From: Raffaelea ambrosiae
Taxonomy: Eukaryota; Ascomycota; Sordariomycetes; Ophiostomatales; Ophiostomataceae
NCBI GenBank assembly: GCA_002778195.1
Contig: PCDI01000012.1
Span: 1,149,801 to 1,213,800, forward strand
DNA: 64,000 bases
Reading direction: 5' to 3'
Shown here: one piece after another, positions 45,094-55,526 of the stretch
Layout: each line of letters begins with the position of its first letter
How positions within the stretch are numbered: position 1 is the stretch's first letter
Program-made: the position numbers and the translations under genes
Notes under the pieces: generated by a model
The model's input: the letters and a program-made list of their open reading frames with translations, nothing else
Database searches by the model: none
Told to the model about the DNA's origin: nothing

Positions 45094-45609
45094 GGTGAGA
45101 GGTGTGAGAAGAGACGCGGAATGTAGATGCTGGCTTTGCACTTGAGAAAATCGGCAAAGATGCTGGAACACTCTTGTTGAGGTTGTTTGCTGGGGAACAT
45201 GCCCATAATAAGAACAAGGGCAACTCGAGAGAAGATCAAGGGCATCTCAAGAGCGTCGGTCTAGCTAGGTCTAGCACTGCCTTCTCCGACCAATCATCTG
45301 CGCAGCCCGTCGACACGTCGATGATTCAATTCCTGCGGAGCTCTTCGTGCTAGTCGGCTGTCACTCGCCAACGGGCCAATTTCGCCGTCGCGTTCGGGGC
45401 AATGATGTCTGTTAGCTCCCTGTGCGGGGTTGGGCACTTTTCCGTGTTGGAGCAGCCGGGTTTTCCGTGCCTGCCGAATGCGGAGGATCACATTTCCGCT
45501 GTTTGTTGGCTTGCTTCGAATTTTCGAATCTATTCTCAGGCTGATTCTATTCTTCTGTGCATTCGCTTGTCTTTCCCGCACGGGTCCTTGCACGCATGAG
45601 ACATCCTCA
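45094..45609. other. Intergenic region, promoter of the dehydratase gene
   Basis: About 516 bases between the aldo-keto reductase stop and the dehydratase start, both on the reverse strand. It should contain the reductase 3' UTR and the dehydratase promoter. No CCNCCAAT-like galacturonate-response element was noticed by eye. Confidence 0.45.
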
Positions 45610-46959
45610 CTATTTCCCCGCGAGCTTGCGCTGGGCTGCCTTCCACTCGTCCACGGCCGCCCGGATCACCTCGTGCGACCACTCGCCAAACACGTCGACG
45701 CCCCAGCGCTTGGGACAGTTGTACCGGCCCGCGGTGCCACGGTCGAGCGCATTGAGCTTGTCAAAGGCATCCTTGGGGAGCTCCGAGACTGGTGCACACT
45801 GGTTAGATCTGGTTACCCGAGAGGAGCCTGTCTTTGTAGAATGGGCACGGTACCTTCCAAGTTTTGCTTGATGCGCGATGGCGTGACCGACTTGGTCAAG
45901 ACCACGGTTCCGCGCTGAACAGCCCAGCTCAGGAGCACTTGAGCCGGCTCTTTCCCGAGAGCCTTGGCCACGTCGACCACCACGGGGTCTTCCAGAGCCC
46001 TGTTTGGCCGATTAGGCTTGTTCCGTTTCAATAGAGACATGGCAAAGATACGTGCTCACCTTGGAAGATTGTAGATGTTGTTGCCCATTGGGCTGTAGGC
46101 TTCGACGACAATGTCCTGCATTCTGTCAGCAACAAGACTACAAAGTAGAAAATCAGGCACGCCAAGGCAGTCACGCACATTCTTGATGCACCACTCGGTG
46201 AATTCGTTCTGCTGCAGATACGGGTGCGCCTCGATCTGGTTCACGGCCGGCTTGATCTCGGCCGTCTTCCAGAGATCTTCGATGCGCTCCTTGGTAAAGT
46301 TGGACACGCCAATGGTCCGCACTTTGCCCTTCTTGACCAACTCCTCCATCTTCTTCCAGGTGTCGGCAATGGGCACGTCAATGGCATGGATCTCCTCGGT
46401 GGCAGGGTTGACGGGGAACAGCTCCCCTTTACTCCCCGGCTCAAAGGACACAGGCCAGTGGATCTGTCCAGGTGTTAGCCTGTCTCTCTCAAGTCTCCGT
46501 ATTGTTCAGTTTCGTCAACATACCAGATACAGGTCGAGGTAGTCTGTCTGCAGGTCGGCAAGAGTGACATCTAGGTGTGCCTCGACGTCTTCGGGCTTGT
46601 GGTGGGTGTTCCACAGCTTGCCCGTCAACTGCGGATATCCGTTAGCCGTGCCTGTGACCCTGTTTGTTTGAACACCATGGGATCCCGTACAAAAATGTCT
46701 TTTCGGTCCACGCCTGAGGCTTTGATGCCGTCCCCGACCTCCTTCTCGTTCTGGTAGCAGGCTGCCGCATCGATGTGGCGGTAGCCCAGTTTCAAGGCTG
46801 CTTCGACTGCATTCTTGACTTCATTGGGTTTGGATAGCTGTTTCGTCAGCGAATTTGCAGGCTCAGGAGCAGATGGAGGCAAGCACCAACCCAAGTGCCC
46901 AGTCCCACGACGGGGATGGAATGGCCAGAGTTCAATTTGAGGGTCGTCGGCAGAGACAT
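45610..46959 (-). CDS. Aldo-keto reductase
   Basis: Seven exons on the reverse strand (46959-46891, 46837-46691, 46628-46524, 46463-46179, 46115-46060, 45999-45854, 45788-45610) give 328 aa, the usual family size. All phases agree. The catalytic tetrad is visible as Asp46 and Tyr51 (RHIDAAACYQNEKEVG), Lys76 (LTGKLWNTHH) and His109 (IHWPVSF). VRTIGVSNFTKERIE, NQIEAHPYLQQNE and the NADP-binding LTKSVTPSRIKQNLE are further family blocks. The enzyme should reduce aldehydes or sugars with NADPH in the cytosol. It is nearest by eye to fungal glycerol/glyceraldehyde and xylose reductases. Next to a galactonate dehydratase it could supply the acid precursor's reduction step or clear the glyceraldehyde released by an aldolase; this is inference. 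Confidence 0.92.
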
Positions 46960-48439
46960 GGTGAGATAAGGTCGAAAGAGGCGGGTTCTGGCCACGAGAA
47001 TCGGAATCGAATAATGCAGAAAGGAAAAGGAAAGAAAGCGGCCTCACAATCAGGATTGCAACATTTACATAGTGCACCATGTTCTCGACCTTGGCTTGTC
47101 TCCACTTCCACCTCGCCGTATTGATGTGCGAGATAGCTCACCATCGGAAATGCGGTTGCCTTTTTCCGATGATATCTCTGGGTGTCCATATCTGGCCCCC
47201 TGTCCGCCCCATTTTTCGAATCCAGCCATAATCTTACGCTTCACTACCCCACGGGGTAACGGACGTAGTCGTGTCTGATTGAATCGACACCATATCATAC
47301 ATCGGCCATCGCAGCCTTGTTCTCCCAAGTGAAGTTGGTTTTGATGAGTGGCTATTCCAGCTTGCGCATCACCCCGGCTTGGACATCACCACATTGGCAT
47401 GAGTGCATCGACGAGTCTGCTGCTGCCCATTCCACGCGGCTTGACGGCTTTGCTACATTCCAATCTGACCAAAACATGAGCTTCTTTCATCCATGATTTT
47501 CTCGCTTTCCCCCTGCCCGAAATGTTGGTGCCTTGATTGCTGGGAGGATAGATATCCTCAAATATCGACTTTTCGATGACGTACCAATGAAGATATTGGG
47601 CTTGCCAATGGGAGTACTTGCTCGCATCGACACCAAAGAGGGAAAAAGGAAAAAGGAAAGAGAATACCAGCATGCTGTATCAGCTAGACAGTGTCTCTGC
47701 ATCGGAGAGACTGCCGGTCAGGGGTGGTTGTGCTTTGCAACCCTGACATACCCGCATCCAGAGCCACGTCTCTACGAAATGGGTGGTCGGCAAACGGCAA
47801 CGCGGCATTGCTTGTACGGCCATTGCCGCGCCAAGAATATCTCGCCCGACTCGTGGCAAGTCGCGGGATCTGTCCTGTCAGCCACGTCAGGCCAAGGACC
47901 AACGGCAATCGTTTGGCCACCTTCCCTTCTGGTCCGCAGTGGTGGTGACACGGACCGGCAAAAACAGCCAATACAGGCGCCACCTGAGATGCTTGTTGTA
48001 CCCCCAGAGCCTCAGAGCCCCTGGCAACCACAATATTTGGTCCACGCAGGTTTTACATGGGGCTTATCCGACAGTTTTCTCTCCCCCACACATCCAGCAA
48101 GACAGGTTGCTGGGGAATTGTCTGGGGATTGTGGGGTGGTCCCCCTTGGATGGATTGCTCACTGAAGCCTCCAGTACAGTGCTTGTCTATGCTCGAGACG
48201 TGTCGTAGAAAAGCTGACCTGGTTCACCCAGTTATTCCTTTATATGAGAGCAGCCACTCTCCTTCCACCAGGGACGTGATCTACTCTCAAGTTATTTAAT
48301 ATCCATCTGTTCTGATATTGTCTTGTTCTCTTGTTTTGTCTGGCTGTTCTTTCCTACTTGTTTTTTTGCTTCACTACTTACGCCAAGGCAATCCGCACGA
48401 CAGACATCCTTGTTTCTTGGCACGTATTGCTGCTTGGCA
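46960..48439. other. Divergent intergenic region in the metabolic cluster
   Basis: About 1.5 kb between the aldo-keto reductase and the MFS permease genes, which diverge. An open frame of 210 codons at 47533-48165 has no domain and is taken as chance. Three GC-rich Cre1-like hexamers cluster at 48110-48136. Confidence 0.45.
48110..48136 (+). promoter_or_regulatory. Cluster of three CreA/Cre1-type sites (SYGGRG)
   Basis: CTGGGG at 48110-48115, CTGGGG at 48122-48127 and GTGGGG at 48131-48136 lie within 27 bases, about 300 bases before the permease start. Paired SYGGRG hexamers are the known binding pattern of the fungal carbon catabolite repressor. The motif is short, so chance is possible. 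Confidence 0.4.
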
Positions 48440-50472
48440 ATGGCAAGCCAGAAGAACGATACCACCGTGGTGGCCGGCACTGATGTCGATGACCTCAAGG
48501 CGAAAAGCATCGAGCAAATCGAATCGGCCAACGCCCAGATCCCACGGTGGATTCGGGATGCCACGCCCGAGGAGCTGGCCGAGAAAGAGAAACGTCTTCG
48601 ACGCAAGATCGACTTGCGCCTGTACGTCCATCAGCCAAAACCATGGTTCGCGTCGTCTGTCCTTGTTTACGTACTAACCAATAATAGTCTGCCTATGATC
48701 GTCGTCATCTACATCATGAATTATCTGGGTAAGACTTTTGCCGCTTCGTGAATGTCCACGTCCGATAGTGTGGTGTCTGTTCTGACTTTGTCCAGACCGA
48801 AACAACATTGCAACAGCCGGGCTGGCTGGTCTGAAAGAAGACCTGCAGCTCCAGGGTGTAGAGTTCAACACGGCCGTCGCCATCTTGTTTGTTGGCTATC
48901 TTCTCATGCAGGGTTAGTGCTCTCTTCTCCTCTGTTCATGGCAGTTGCCCCTTTTGCTCATCTGATATTCTTTGCCGCAACAGTCCCGTCGAACATGATC
49001 CTGAACAAGCTGGGCAAGCCATCGATCTACCTGCCGTGCTGTATGGTTGTTTGGGGCACAATCTCTGCTGCTACGGCATCTGTCCGGAACTACGCAGGAC
49101 TCGTGGTCGTCCGGTTCTTCCTTGGGTTTGTGGAAGCCGCTTACTTCCCTGGGTGTCTGTACTACCTCTCTTGCTGGTACACCAGAAGTGAGCTTGCTCT
49201 ACGCACCGGTATCCTCTATTCCGGCTCTCTCTTGTCCGGTGCCTTTGGCGGCCTCATTGCCGCCGGGATCGTGGACGGCATGGACGGCAAACGGGGCCTC
49301 GCGGCCTGGAAGTGGTTGTTTTTGATCGAAGGTGTTGTGACCATTGCGGTAGCTTGCTCGGCTTTTTTCATGCTGCCCGATCTTCCACGGACCACCCGGT
49401 GGTTGTCGCAGGAGGAGAAGGAGTTGGCTGCGTGGCGGCTCCAGGTGGACATTGGCGAGGATGACTGGATCGACAGAGAGCACCAGTCGATGTTTCACGG
49501 ATTCAAGCTTGCTGTCCTGGATATCAAGACGTGGCTGATTCTCATTATCATCTACGGCTCGACAGCAAGCGGTTCCATGACGACATTTTTCCCCACGTGA
49601 GTTTGTTCTTTCCATCCCTTTTTTTTCCTGTTCTCTTTGGTCTGTTTTATTGTCGTTTTTCGTTTTTCGTTTTTCGTTTTTCGTTTTTTCTTTTTTCTTT
49701 TGCAGCCTCTTTCTCGTACACCAAACACCCACTCACACCCTATCAGAGTCGTCAAAACACTGGGCAAGGGCAACATCGAGACACTGCTCATGACGGCGCC
49801 TCCCTACGTCATCGCCGTGATTGCCTGCCTGACAAATGCCTGGCATGCAGACAAGACGGGTGAGCGGTGGCTCCATATTGCCGTCCCTCCTCTCGTCGCC
49901 ATGGCCATGTACATCATCGCAGTGTCAACCACGAATTTTGCTGCTCGCTACTTGTAGGTCCAAGGCCATTGTCTCTGTAGGACGTTTTGTTTTTTGACTG
50001 ACGATTCAGTGCTATGTGCATCATGGTTGGTGGCACCTACTCTGGTTATGTGGTAGCCTTGGGTTACATCTCCAACAGTAAGACACCCGCAGCCGCCTGC
50101 CTTTTTATTTCGTACGCTTACACTTCTAGTTCTTCCGCGGCCTGTTGCCAAGAGAGCGGCGGCCTTGGCCATGATCAATTCCCTCAGCAACGTTTGCCAG
50201 ATCTACTCGCCATACATGTACCCTTGTAAGTATGGCCTGGGTCGTATTCCAAAAGAAGCAGTCGCTTACACGAACGAACAGCGTCTGCGGCCCCTCGGTT
50301 CACTGTAGCCTTTTCGGTCAACATTGCCATGTCGGCCATGACCGTCATTTCTGCCACGGCCATGCGGATCTACTTGGGCAAGCTGAACAAGAAGCTTGAC
50401 CGCGGCGAGCCAGTGCGGGATGTCAAGCCTGACGGACCGGATGGCGGACGGGGTTTCCGTTTCTTGTTGTAG
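48440..50472 (+). CDS. MFS permease of the anion:cation symporter (DAL5/TNA1-like) family
   Basis: Eight exons (48440-48621, 48688-48728, 48796-48912, 48984-49596, 49747-49953, 50010-50077, 50130-50225, 50282-50472) give 504 aa in frame throughout. A ~60-residue hydrophilic N-terminus ends in EKRLRRKIDLRLL, then twelve hydrophobic spans follow. IMNYLDRNNIATAGLAGLKE and YFPGCLYYLSCWYTRSELAL are signature segments of fungal allantoate/nicotinate-type permeases (ACS family). RTGILYSGSLLSGAFGGLIA forms a central helix. The tail is short and basic. Such carriers move small organic anions across the plasma membrane with protons. The neighbouring sugar-acid dehydratase makes a sugar acid a plausible cargo, since bacterial DgoT is also an ACS carrier; this is inference. 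Confidence 0.92.
49654..49686 (+). repeat. (CGTTTTT)n tandem repeat in permease intron 4
   Basis: About four and a half copies of the 7-base unit CGTTTTT just before a T-rich tract and an unused TTTGCAG acceptor. It lies inside the 150-base intron 49597-49746. Confidence 0.85.
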
Positions 50473-50692
50473 TCGATATCCTTTTGTTTCGTGTTTGTTT
50501 GGAAACATCCGTGGCACGTCTCGCGTAAACAGCGTTGGTACTCAACTCAATGTGCAATTTGATCCATCTGTCATTATCCATAGAGCCGTTTTTTTTTGGC
50601 TAGGACACCTTTTGGCTCTTGTTATTGTGACAATGTTGACTTTCCAAGCTATCCAGCTGCTCATCACGGCACATGCTTCGGTCATTCTCGCA

Positions 50693-51891
50693 TCAAAAGA
50701 TGGCAATTGCATTCGGCGGACTCGCTACACCGCCGGGCACCTTGAGCGGCACGCTCGTCACAAAGAACGTGTACCGCTTGTGCTTCTGGCACAAAGCGGC
50801 CAGGTCTTCCAGATCAAACATCTCTCCAATCGGGCAGCCCCAGCCGGCCAGCACCCACTGGTGCAGCAGCCCGCCGCCCTGCATGGCGGCCTCCCACGGC
50901 TCCCCCTTCCAGCCATTGCCGGGCTCGGTGTGCGGGCCGATCAGCGGCGCCTGCTCGAAACTGGGCGCGTCGCTGGCCACGGCCGCAAAGCTGCTCTCCC
51001 ACAGCCACTGCACGGTCGCCTTGGTCGAGGCCACGCCCAGGAAGTCGGGCGAGGGCCGCTCGCCGATGGCGCGCTGGGCCGCGGGCGCGAGGCTCTCGTA
51101 GGCCTTGGTGAAGCCGACGCGCAAGAACAGAATGTCGCCCTTGCGGACGGTCGTGCCTTGCTCGGCCAGAATCGCCTGGAGCTCCTCGACGGGGATGGCC
51201 GCCGAGACAAAGGGATCGACGGGCTGGCCGTGCTTCTTTTCGTAGTAGGCGGCGTAGTCGATGAGCACGCCGCGGCCGACAATGCCGCCGTTCCGAACCC
51301 AGGCTGTGTCGAGCACGATTAGTACGGTGGCGGGCAAACGGACGTTCTGCTTTCTGTATCTCTCACTCTCTCACCCTCTCAACACACGCACACACGCACA
51401 CACGCACACGCACACGCACACACACATACACACACCGACACCCCTCACACCCCCCTCTTGAACCCACCGTCTATGCCAATGATGGTCGGGTCGTCCAGCT
51501 CGTCCGGGCCCACGCCGCCGTAAAACTTCTTCGCCTGGCGGTAGCCGTAGTGCCGGAAGCCGTCCCACTGCGACGACCCCTGCGTGTTGAAGTCGAGATG
51601 GTCGTCATTGACAATGCGCAGATTGCCCTGCTCATCCGTCTTGGCAATACGACGCCACTTGAAGGATGGCCGGTTGAAGCTGGGCTGCGCCGGCTTGTTC
51701 AGCTCCCAGTCCAACGACACGCGCTCGCCCGTGCGGATCTCCTCGGCCGCCGTCTGGGCCACGACGGCCGGTGTCAGCTGGTTGAGCGCGCCGAGCGAGT
51801 CGTTTTGGCCATAGAGGCCCCAGGCATTTCCAGGCGGACCGCTGGGGTCGAGCGGCAGGCTCGCAAACGGCGGACGGTCGGGGACGGACAT
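50693..51891 (-). CDS. Putative cyclase / kynurenine-formamidase-fold hydrolase
   Basis: Two exons on the reverse strand, 51891-51468 and 51303-50693, give 344 aa. The join rebuilds IGID-AWVRNGGIVGRGVLIDY. LDWELNKPAQPSFNRP, LDFNTQGSSQWDGFRHYGY and GRGVLIDYAAYYE are typical of the fungal 'putative cyclase' family (PF04199 fold). In bacterial kynurenine formamidase the metal site is HxGTHxDxxxH; here the matching stretch reads QGSSQWDGFRH, so the first two His are replaced, as in many fungal members. Activity on a cyclic amide or lactone is possible but unproven. It converges on the MFS gene (220 bases apart) and diverges from the Zn2Cys6 regulator, which suggests co-regulation with the cluster. 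The intron contains a (CA)n tract. Confidence 0.85.
51381..51436 (+). repeat. (CA)n/(CG) microsatellite in the cyclase intron
   Basis: Repeated CACACGCACA units, slightly imperfect, inside the 164-base intron 51304-51467 of the cyclase gene. Confidence 0.85.
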
Positions 51892-52379
51892 GGTCAACAG
51901 GTCGGCTGTTGGCTGTTTGCTGTTTGCTGTGTCGGTTGTGTACTCGTCCTTGTGAACTGCTCTGGCCTCACAATCTTTACTTCTCTCCACTTGAAGCCGC
52001 CGACGACAGGCCATCCCCTCGCGCGATCCCCCCCCCCGCAATTGACGTTGCGTTGCGGTTGTTGTCGCAGCTGCTCCTTCGGGTCAGTGCGGCGCGAGTC
52101 CGGGGGCACCTTCCGGACTCGGAAAAAGAGACCAGCGAGTATTCGAGTGTCGGAAAAGGAAAGTGCGGGGAAAGCTCCTTCTCCGTTTGGGGTTCTCCTC
52201 TTTTTTCCCAGCGGCGCGGACGCCTGTTTTTTTTTTATGCACCACGCACACAAAATAAAACAGTTATCCTTTTCCGCTTGTCTTGTCAGGATCGCTTGTC
52301 GCACATCCGCTTTTCTTTGCTTCGGCCTCCTTGCGTCTTGCCTCGCCGTCGGATCTCCCGAGCGCCAGCGGATACCGAC
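51892..52379. other. Divergent promoter region between the cyclase and the regulator
   Basis: About 490 bases shared by the cyclase (reverse) and Zn2Cys6 (forward) genes, holding a C-run near 52029 and a T-run near 52231. A shared bidirectional promoter is likely. A CGG-triplet site for the regulator was not identified with confidence. Confidence 0.45.
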
Positions 52380-55051
52380 ATGGACTCCGGTGCAGGCGCC
52401 TCCCGGCATCCGCTGCAACCTGGACACCACGCCAGGGCGGCCGTTCCACAGCGGCCGCAGCAGCAACCAGTGCCGAGGCTGTCCCCATCCGCGACGCAGC
52501 CAGAGCGGCATCCGAACGCCACGATCACAGCCGGATCTGCCCCCAAGAGGCGGAAAAGAAACCACAGCGAAGCGCGGCAGCGAGTCACGCGCGCATGCGA
52601 CCGGTGCAAGAGGTCAGTCCCGGCCAATGGAACGCAGGCGCGGCACAGGTCTTGTGCTATCTTGGCCGGTACCCCCATCTAACGGCTGGCCAGACGCAAA
52701 GTGCGCTGCACGGGGGTCAGGCCCTGTGAGATCTGCGTGGAGGCGGATGCGCTGTGCACGTACGACCTGTCGTATGCCAGGGGCCGTCTGCCGCTGATAC
52801 CCACGTCGTATGGAGCCGAGGGGCGCCCTGGCCAGGCCCGGGACGCCAGCTCGGAGACCGACGAGGCCGATGCTGTCCGACGTCTCTCCTACATGTCCAC
52901 CGTGGCCGCAGCAGAGACCGGCCGGCCTGTCGATGCCATGGCTGCTCCGGGCGCACAAGAGAGCACGGCTGCGGCCGCCCCAGGCCGCTCGCATGCGGCG
53001 TCGTCCCGCGTGTCGCCGGAGCCGTCCCAGACCGACCTGCAGGGCCACTACGTCGGGCCCTCGTCGGGCGTCTCCTTCTTGCTGCGCGTGCAGAAGCGGC
53101 TGCACGAGGCCGTGTCCTTCTCCCAGACGTCCTCCATCTTCACCTTTGGAGACGCGCCCCTGCCCGAGTACGACAACTCCATTCCCCTCCTGCTGACCCG
53201 CGCCGAGGCCGCGGCGCTCCTCGAGCGCTACTTTGATTTTGCCGTGCCCACGCACCGGTATCTGCACCAGCCCACGGTCGAGTCCTACCTGCACGAGTTC
53301 TACGAGTCCAAGGGCCGCATGCCCAGCCGCGACGACGGCCGCGCCAAGCTGGCCGTGCTGTTCATGGTGTTTGCCCTGGCGAGGGAGTACATGCTCCCAT
53401 CCACACTCACCCCCAACATGGACACCAGGTACGTTTGCGCAGCCCGGCGGGCAGCAGGACGCGCAGTGGTCTGACAGCCTGCAGTGCGCAGTATTTCCTG
53501 GCTGCCGAGCAGCAGCTGTCCAAGGAAAAGGGCTCCATCCGTCTGGCCAGCGTCCAGGCCCGGCTCTGCCAGTGCTTCTATCTGCTGTCGCAGTCCCGCA
53601 TCAACCACTGCTGGACCCTGTTTGGCACCACCGCCCACCTGGCCCTGGCCATTGGCCTGAACCGCAACCGCCGCGCCGACCCTGCCGGTGGTCTCGGCCA
53701 CATCGACGTCGAGTGCCGTCGCCGCACCTTCTGGTGTGCCTACAACCTGGACAACTACCTCAGTGCAGCCCTGGGGCGGCCTCGGACGTTCCACGACGAA
53801 GACATTGACCAGGAGCTGCCCACTGTTGTCGAGGACTGCGACCTTTTCCACAGCGAGATCCGAACGAGCCAGACGCGCGGGCAGTCCGTCATGCTGGCTC
53901 CCGTGGCCCATGTCCGGTACGTTGCGTGGACGCTGTGTTGAAATCCCGTGTCTTTTTTTTGTGCTGGTTGGCTGACCCCCCCCCCCCCCTGGCCAGGCTC
54001 TCCAAGATCGTGGGCACGATTCTCCGCGAGCTGTACTCCATCCATCCCATATCCGCCTCGACACGCGCCACCCTCACTGCCAAGCACTCGGAGGCTCTCA
54101 GATCCTGGCGCGCCGGCATGTCCAGCTTTCTCGATGCCGACCGTGTGAGCGCAGCCCTGCAGATGCCCGTCTTCCAGCGCCAGCGAAACGTCCTCAACCT
54201 GGCCTACTGGCACGCCTTGCTCCTGACGCACCGGCCGCTCCTCTTGAGCAACTTTGCCTATCTCCAGCGCCAAGGGTCGGATTCCCGGGACGAGTCGTCG
54301 CGTGCCCAGGCGCAGGCCAGCATGCAGCACTGTCTTGGCGCAGCCATGCACATCATTGAGATTGTGGACGATCTCTTCCAGGCCAACCAGCTGTTCCAGG
54401 CGTACTGGGTGCGTAATACACCCTTCCTGCCAATTTTGCCATACACGGGGTGTCCACTGCTAACGAAGCCAGTTCACCATGTACTTTGCCTTCTCAGCCG
54501 TGGTGGTAGTCTACGTCTACGTCATCCAGCACCGCGCGTCGCCCCCAGAAACGTACCAGAGGTACTTGTTGGCAGCCACCGACTGCCAGGGCCACATTGC
54601 CTCCAGAGCCGTCAGCGGGTCGCTCACCCAGCGATATTCGCTGGTGCTCGAAGAACTGCGCACAGTCACTGCCAAACAGACGGAGCCTAGGCGCCAACCA
54701 CCAGCCAGTCACGCTGGCCAAGGCCCGGTCCCAACGAATGCCGTCCATGGCAGCAACAACACCACAGACGGGAATGTGCCGTACTCCAATCATGGCGACA
54801 GCAGCGGCCATGGCCATGGCCCAGACAGCAACATCGGGCATCCGTATGCCGACGTGCCGGGCATTCCCGGCGGTGGATCGTTCGACCTGGCCAGTTTGCC
54901 CATGTCAGGCAGTCTCGGCAACTGGAACGAAAGCCCGACCAGCTCGCTGGCGGACGTGACCAGCTGGGGACACTTTGACTCGATGGTCTCGTCCGGCTTC
55001 TGGCCGCTGGAGTCCCTGATCAATGACGGGCAGTTGATGCGCCCACTCTAA
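52380..55051 (+). CDS. Zn2Cys6 fungal-specific transcription factor
   Basis: Five exons (52380-52612, 52694-53428, 53485-53916, 53997-54408, 54473-55051) give 796 aa with consistent phases. The binuclear zinc cluster has Cys at 74, 77, 84, 90, 93 and 100 (CX2CX6CX5CX2CX6C), split by intron 1 between CDRCKR and RKVRCTGVRPC. A basic stretch (PKRRKRNHSEARQR) precedes it. The fungal-specific regulatory domain (Fungal_trans) covers about 220-560, with LLERYFDFAVPTHRYLHQP, LAIGLNRNRR and ECRRRTFWCAYNLDNYLS. The C-terminal region is Gly/Ser/Asn-rich and disordered. It should bind CGG-type sites in the nucleus. Its place between the cyclase and the NRPS-like reductase makes it the likely local regulator of the cluster, which is inference. 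Confidence 0.94.
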
Positions 55052-55526
55052 AAGTCCTTGGGGGGGGGGGTGGCTTGGTCTCATTCCCCATTTCCACCCG
55101 TAGGTGTGTGCCTCTCTCCTCAAGAACAACTGCAAGTTTCCGTCGCTTTTGTGGTTGTCTAGTGGCCCCCGCAAGACGCAATTTCGGCACTTGTTGACTG
55201 GGGCTTTTCCGACTTACACCAAAATTGGACCACGGATAACCACACTCGCTTTTCCGGAGCATATTGGCATTCTCGCAGCTGGTGTCCAACAACGGGAATG
55301 CTGCCGCGGATGGGGACACGGCTTTCCCCGCAACGTAGAGAGGCCATGTGTATTTGAAGCTGGGCTTCGAGGTTGTATTATTGGGAGAACTTGCCCAATT
55401 CGTTACCAGGCCACTTGATACCCCATCCTCCAGGCCATTTCTCTCTTCACCGAGCCGACCCCTTACAGCTAAGACTACACCGGCATTGATTGCACAAACC
55501 ATCTTTCACCACTGCACAGGAACATT
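55052..55526. other. Intergenic region, promoter of the NRPS-like gene
   Basis: About 475 bases between the regulator and the NRPS-like gene, same direction. A G-run lies at 55060-55069. No other feature was recognised. Confidence 0.45.

Noticed and set aside
47533..48165. A 210-codon forward open frame in the cluster promoter
   Set aside because: No domain or codon bias, no good ATG context, and it overlaps the likely promoter elements.
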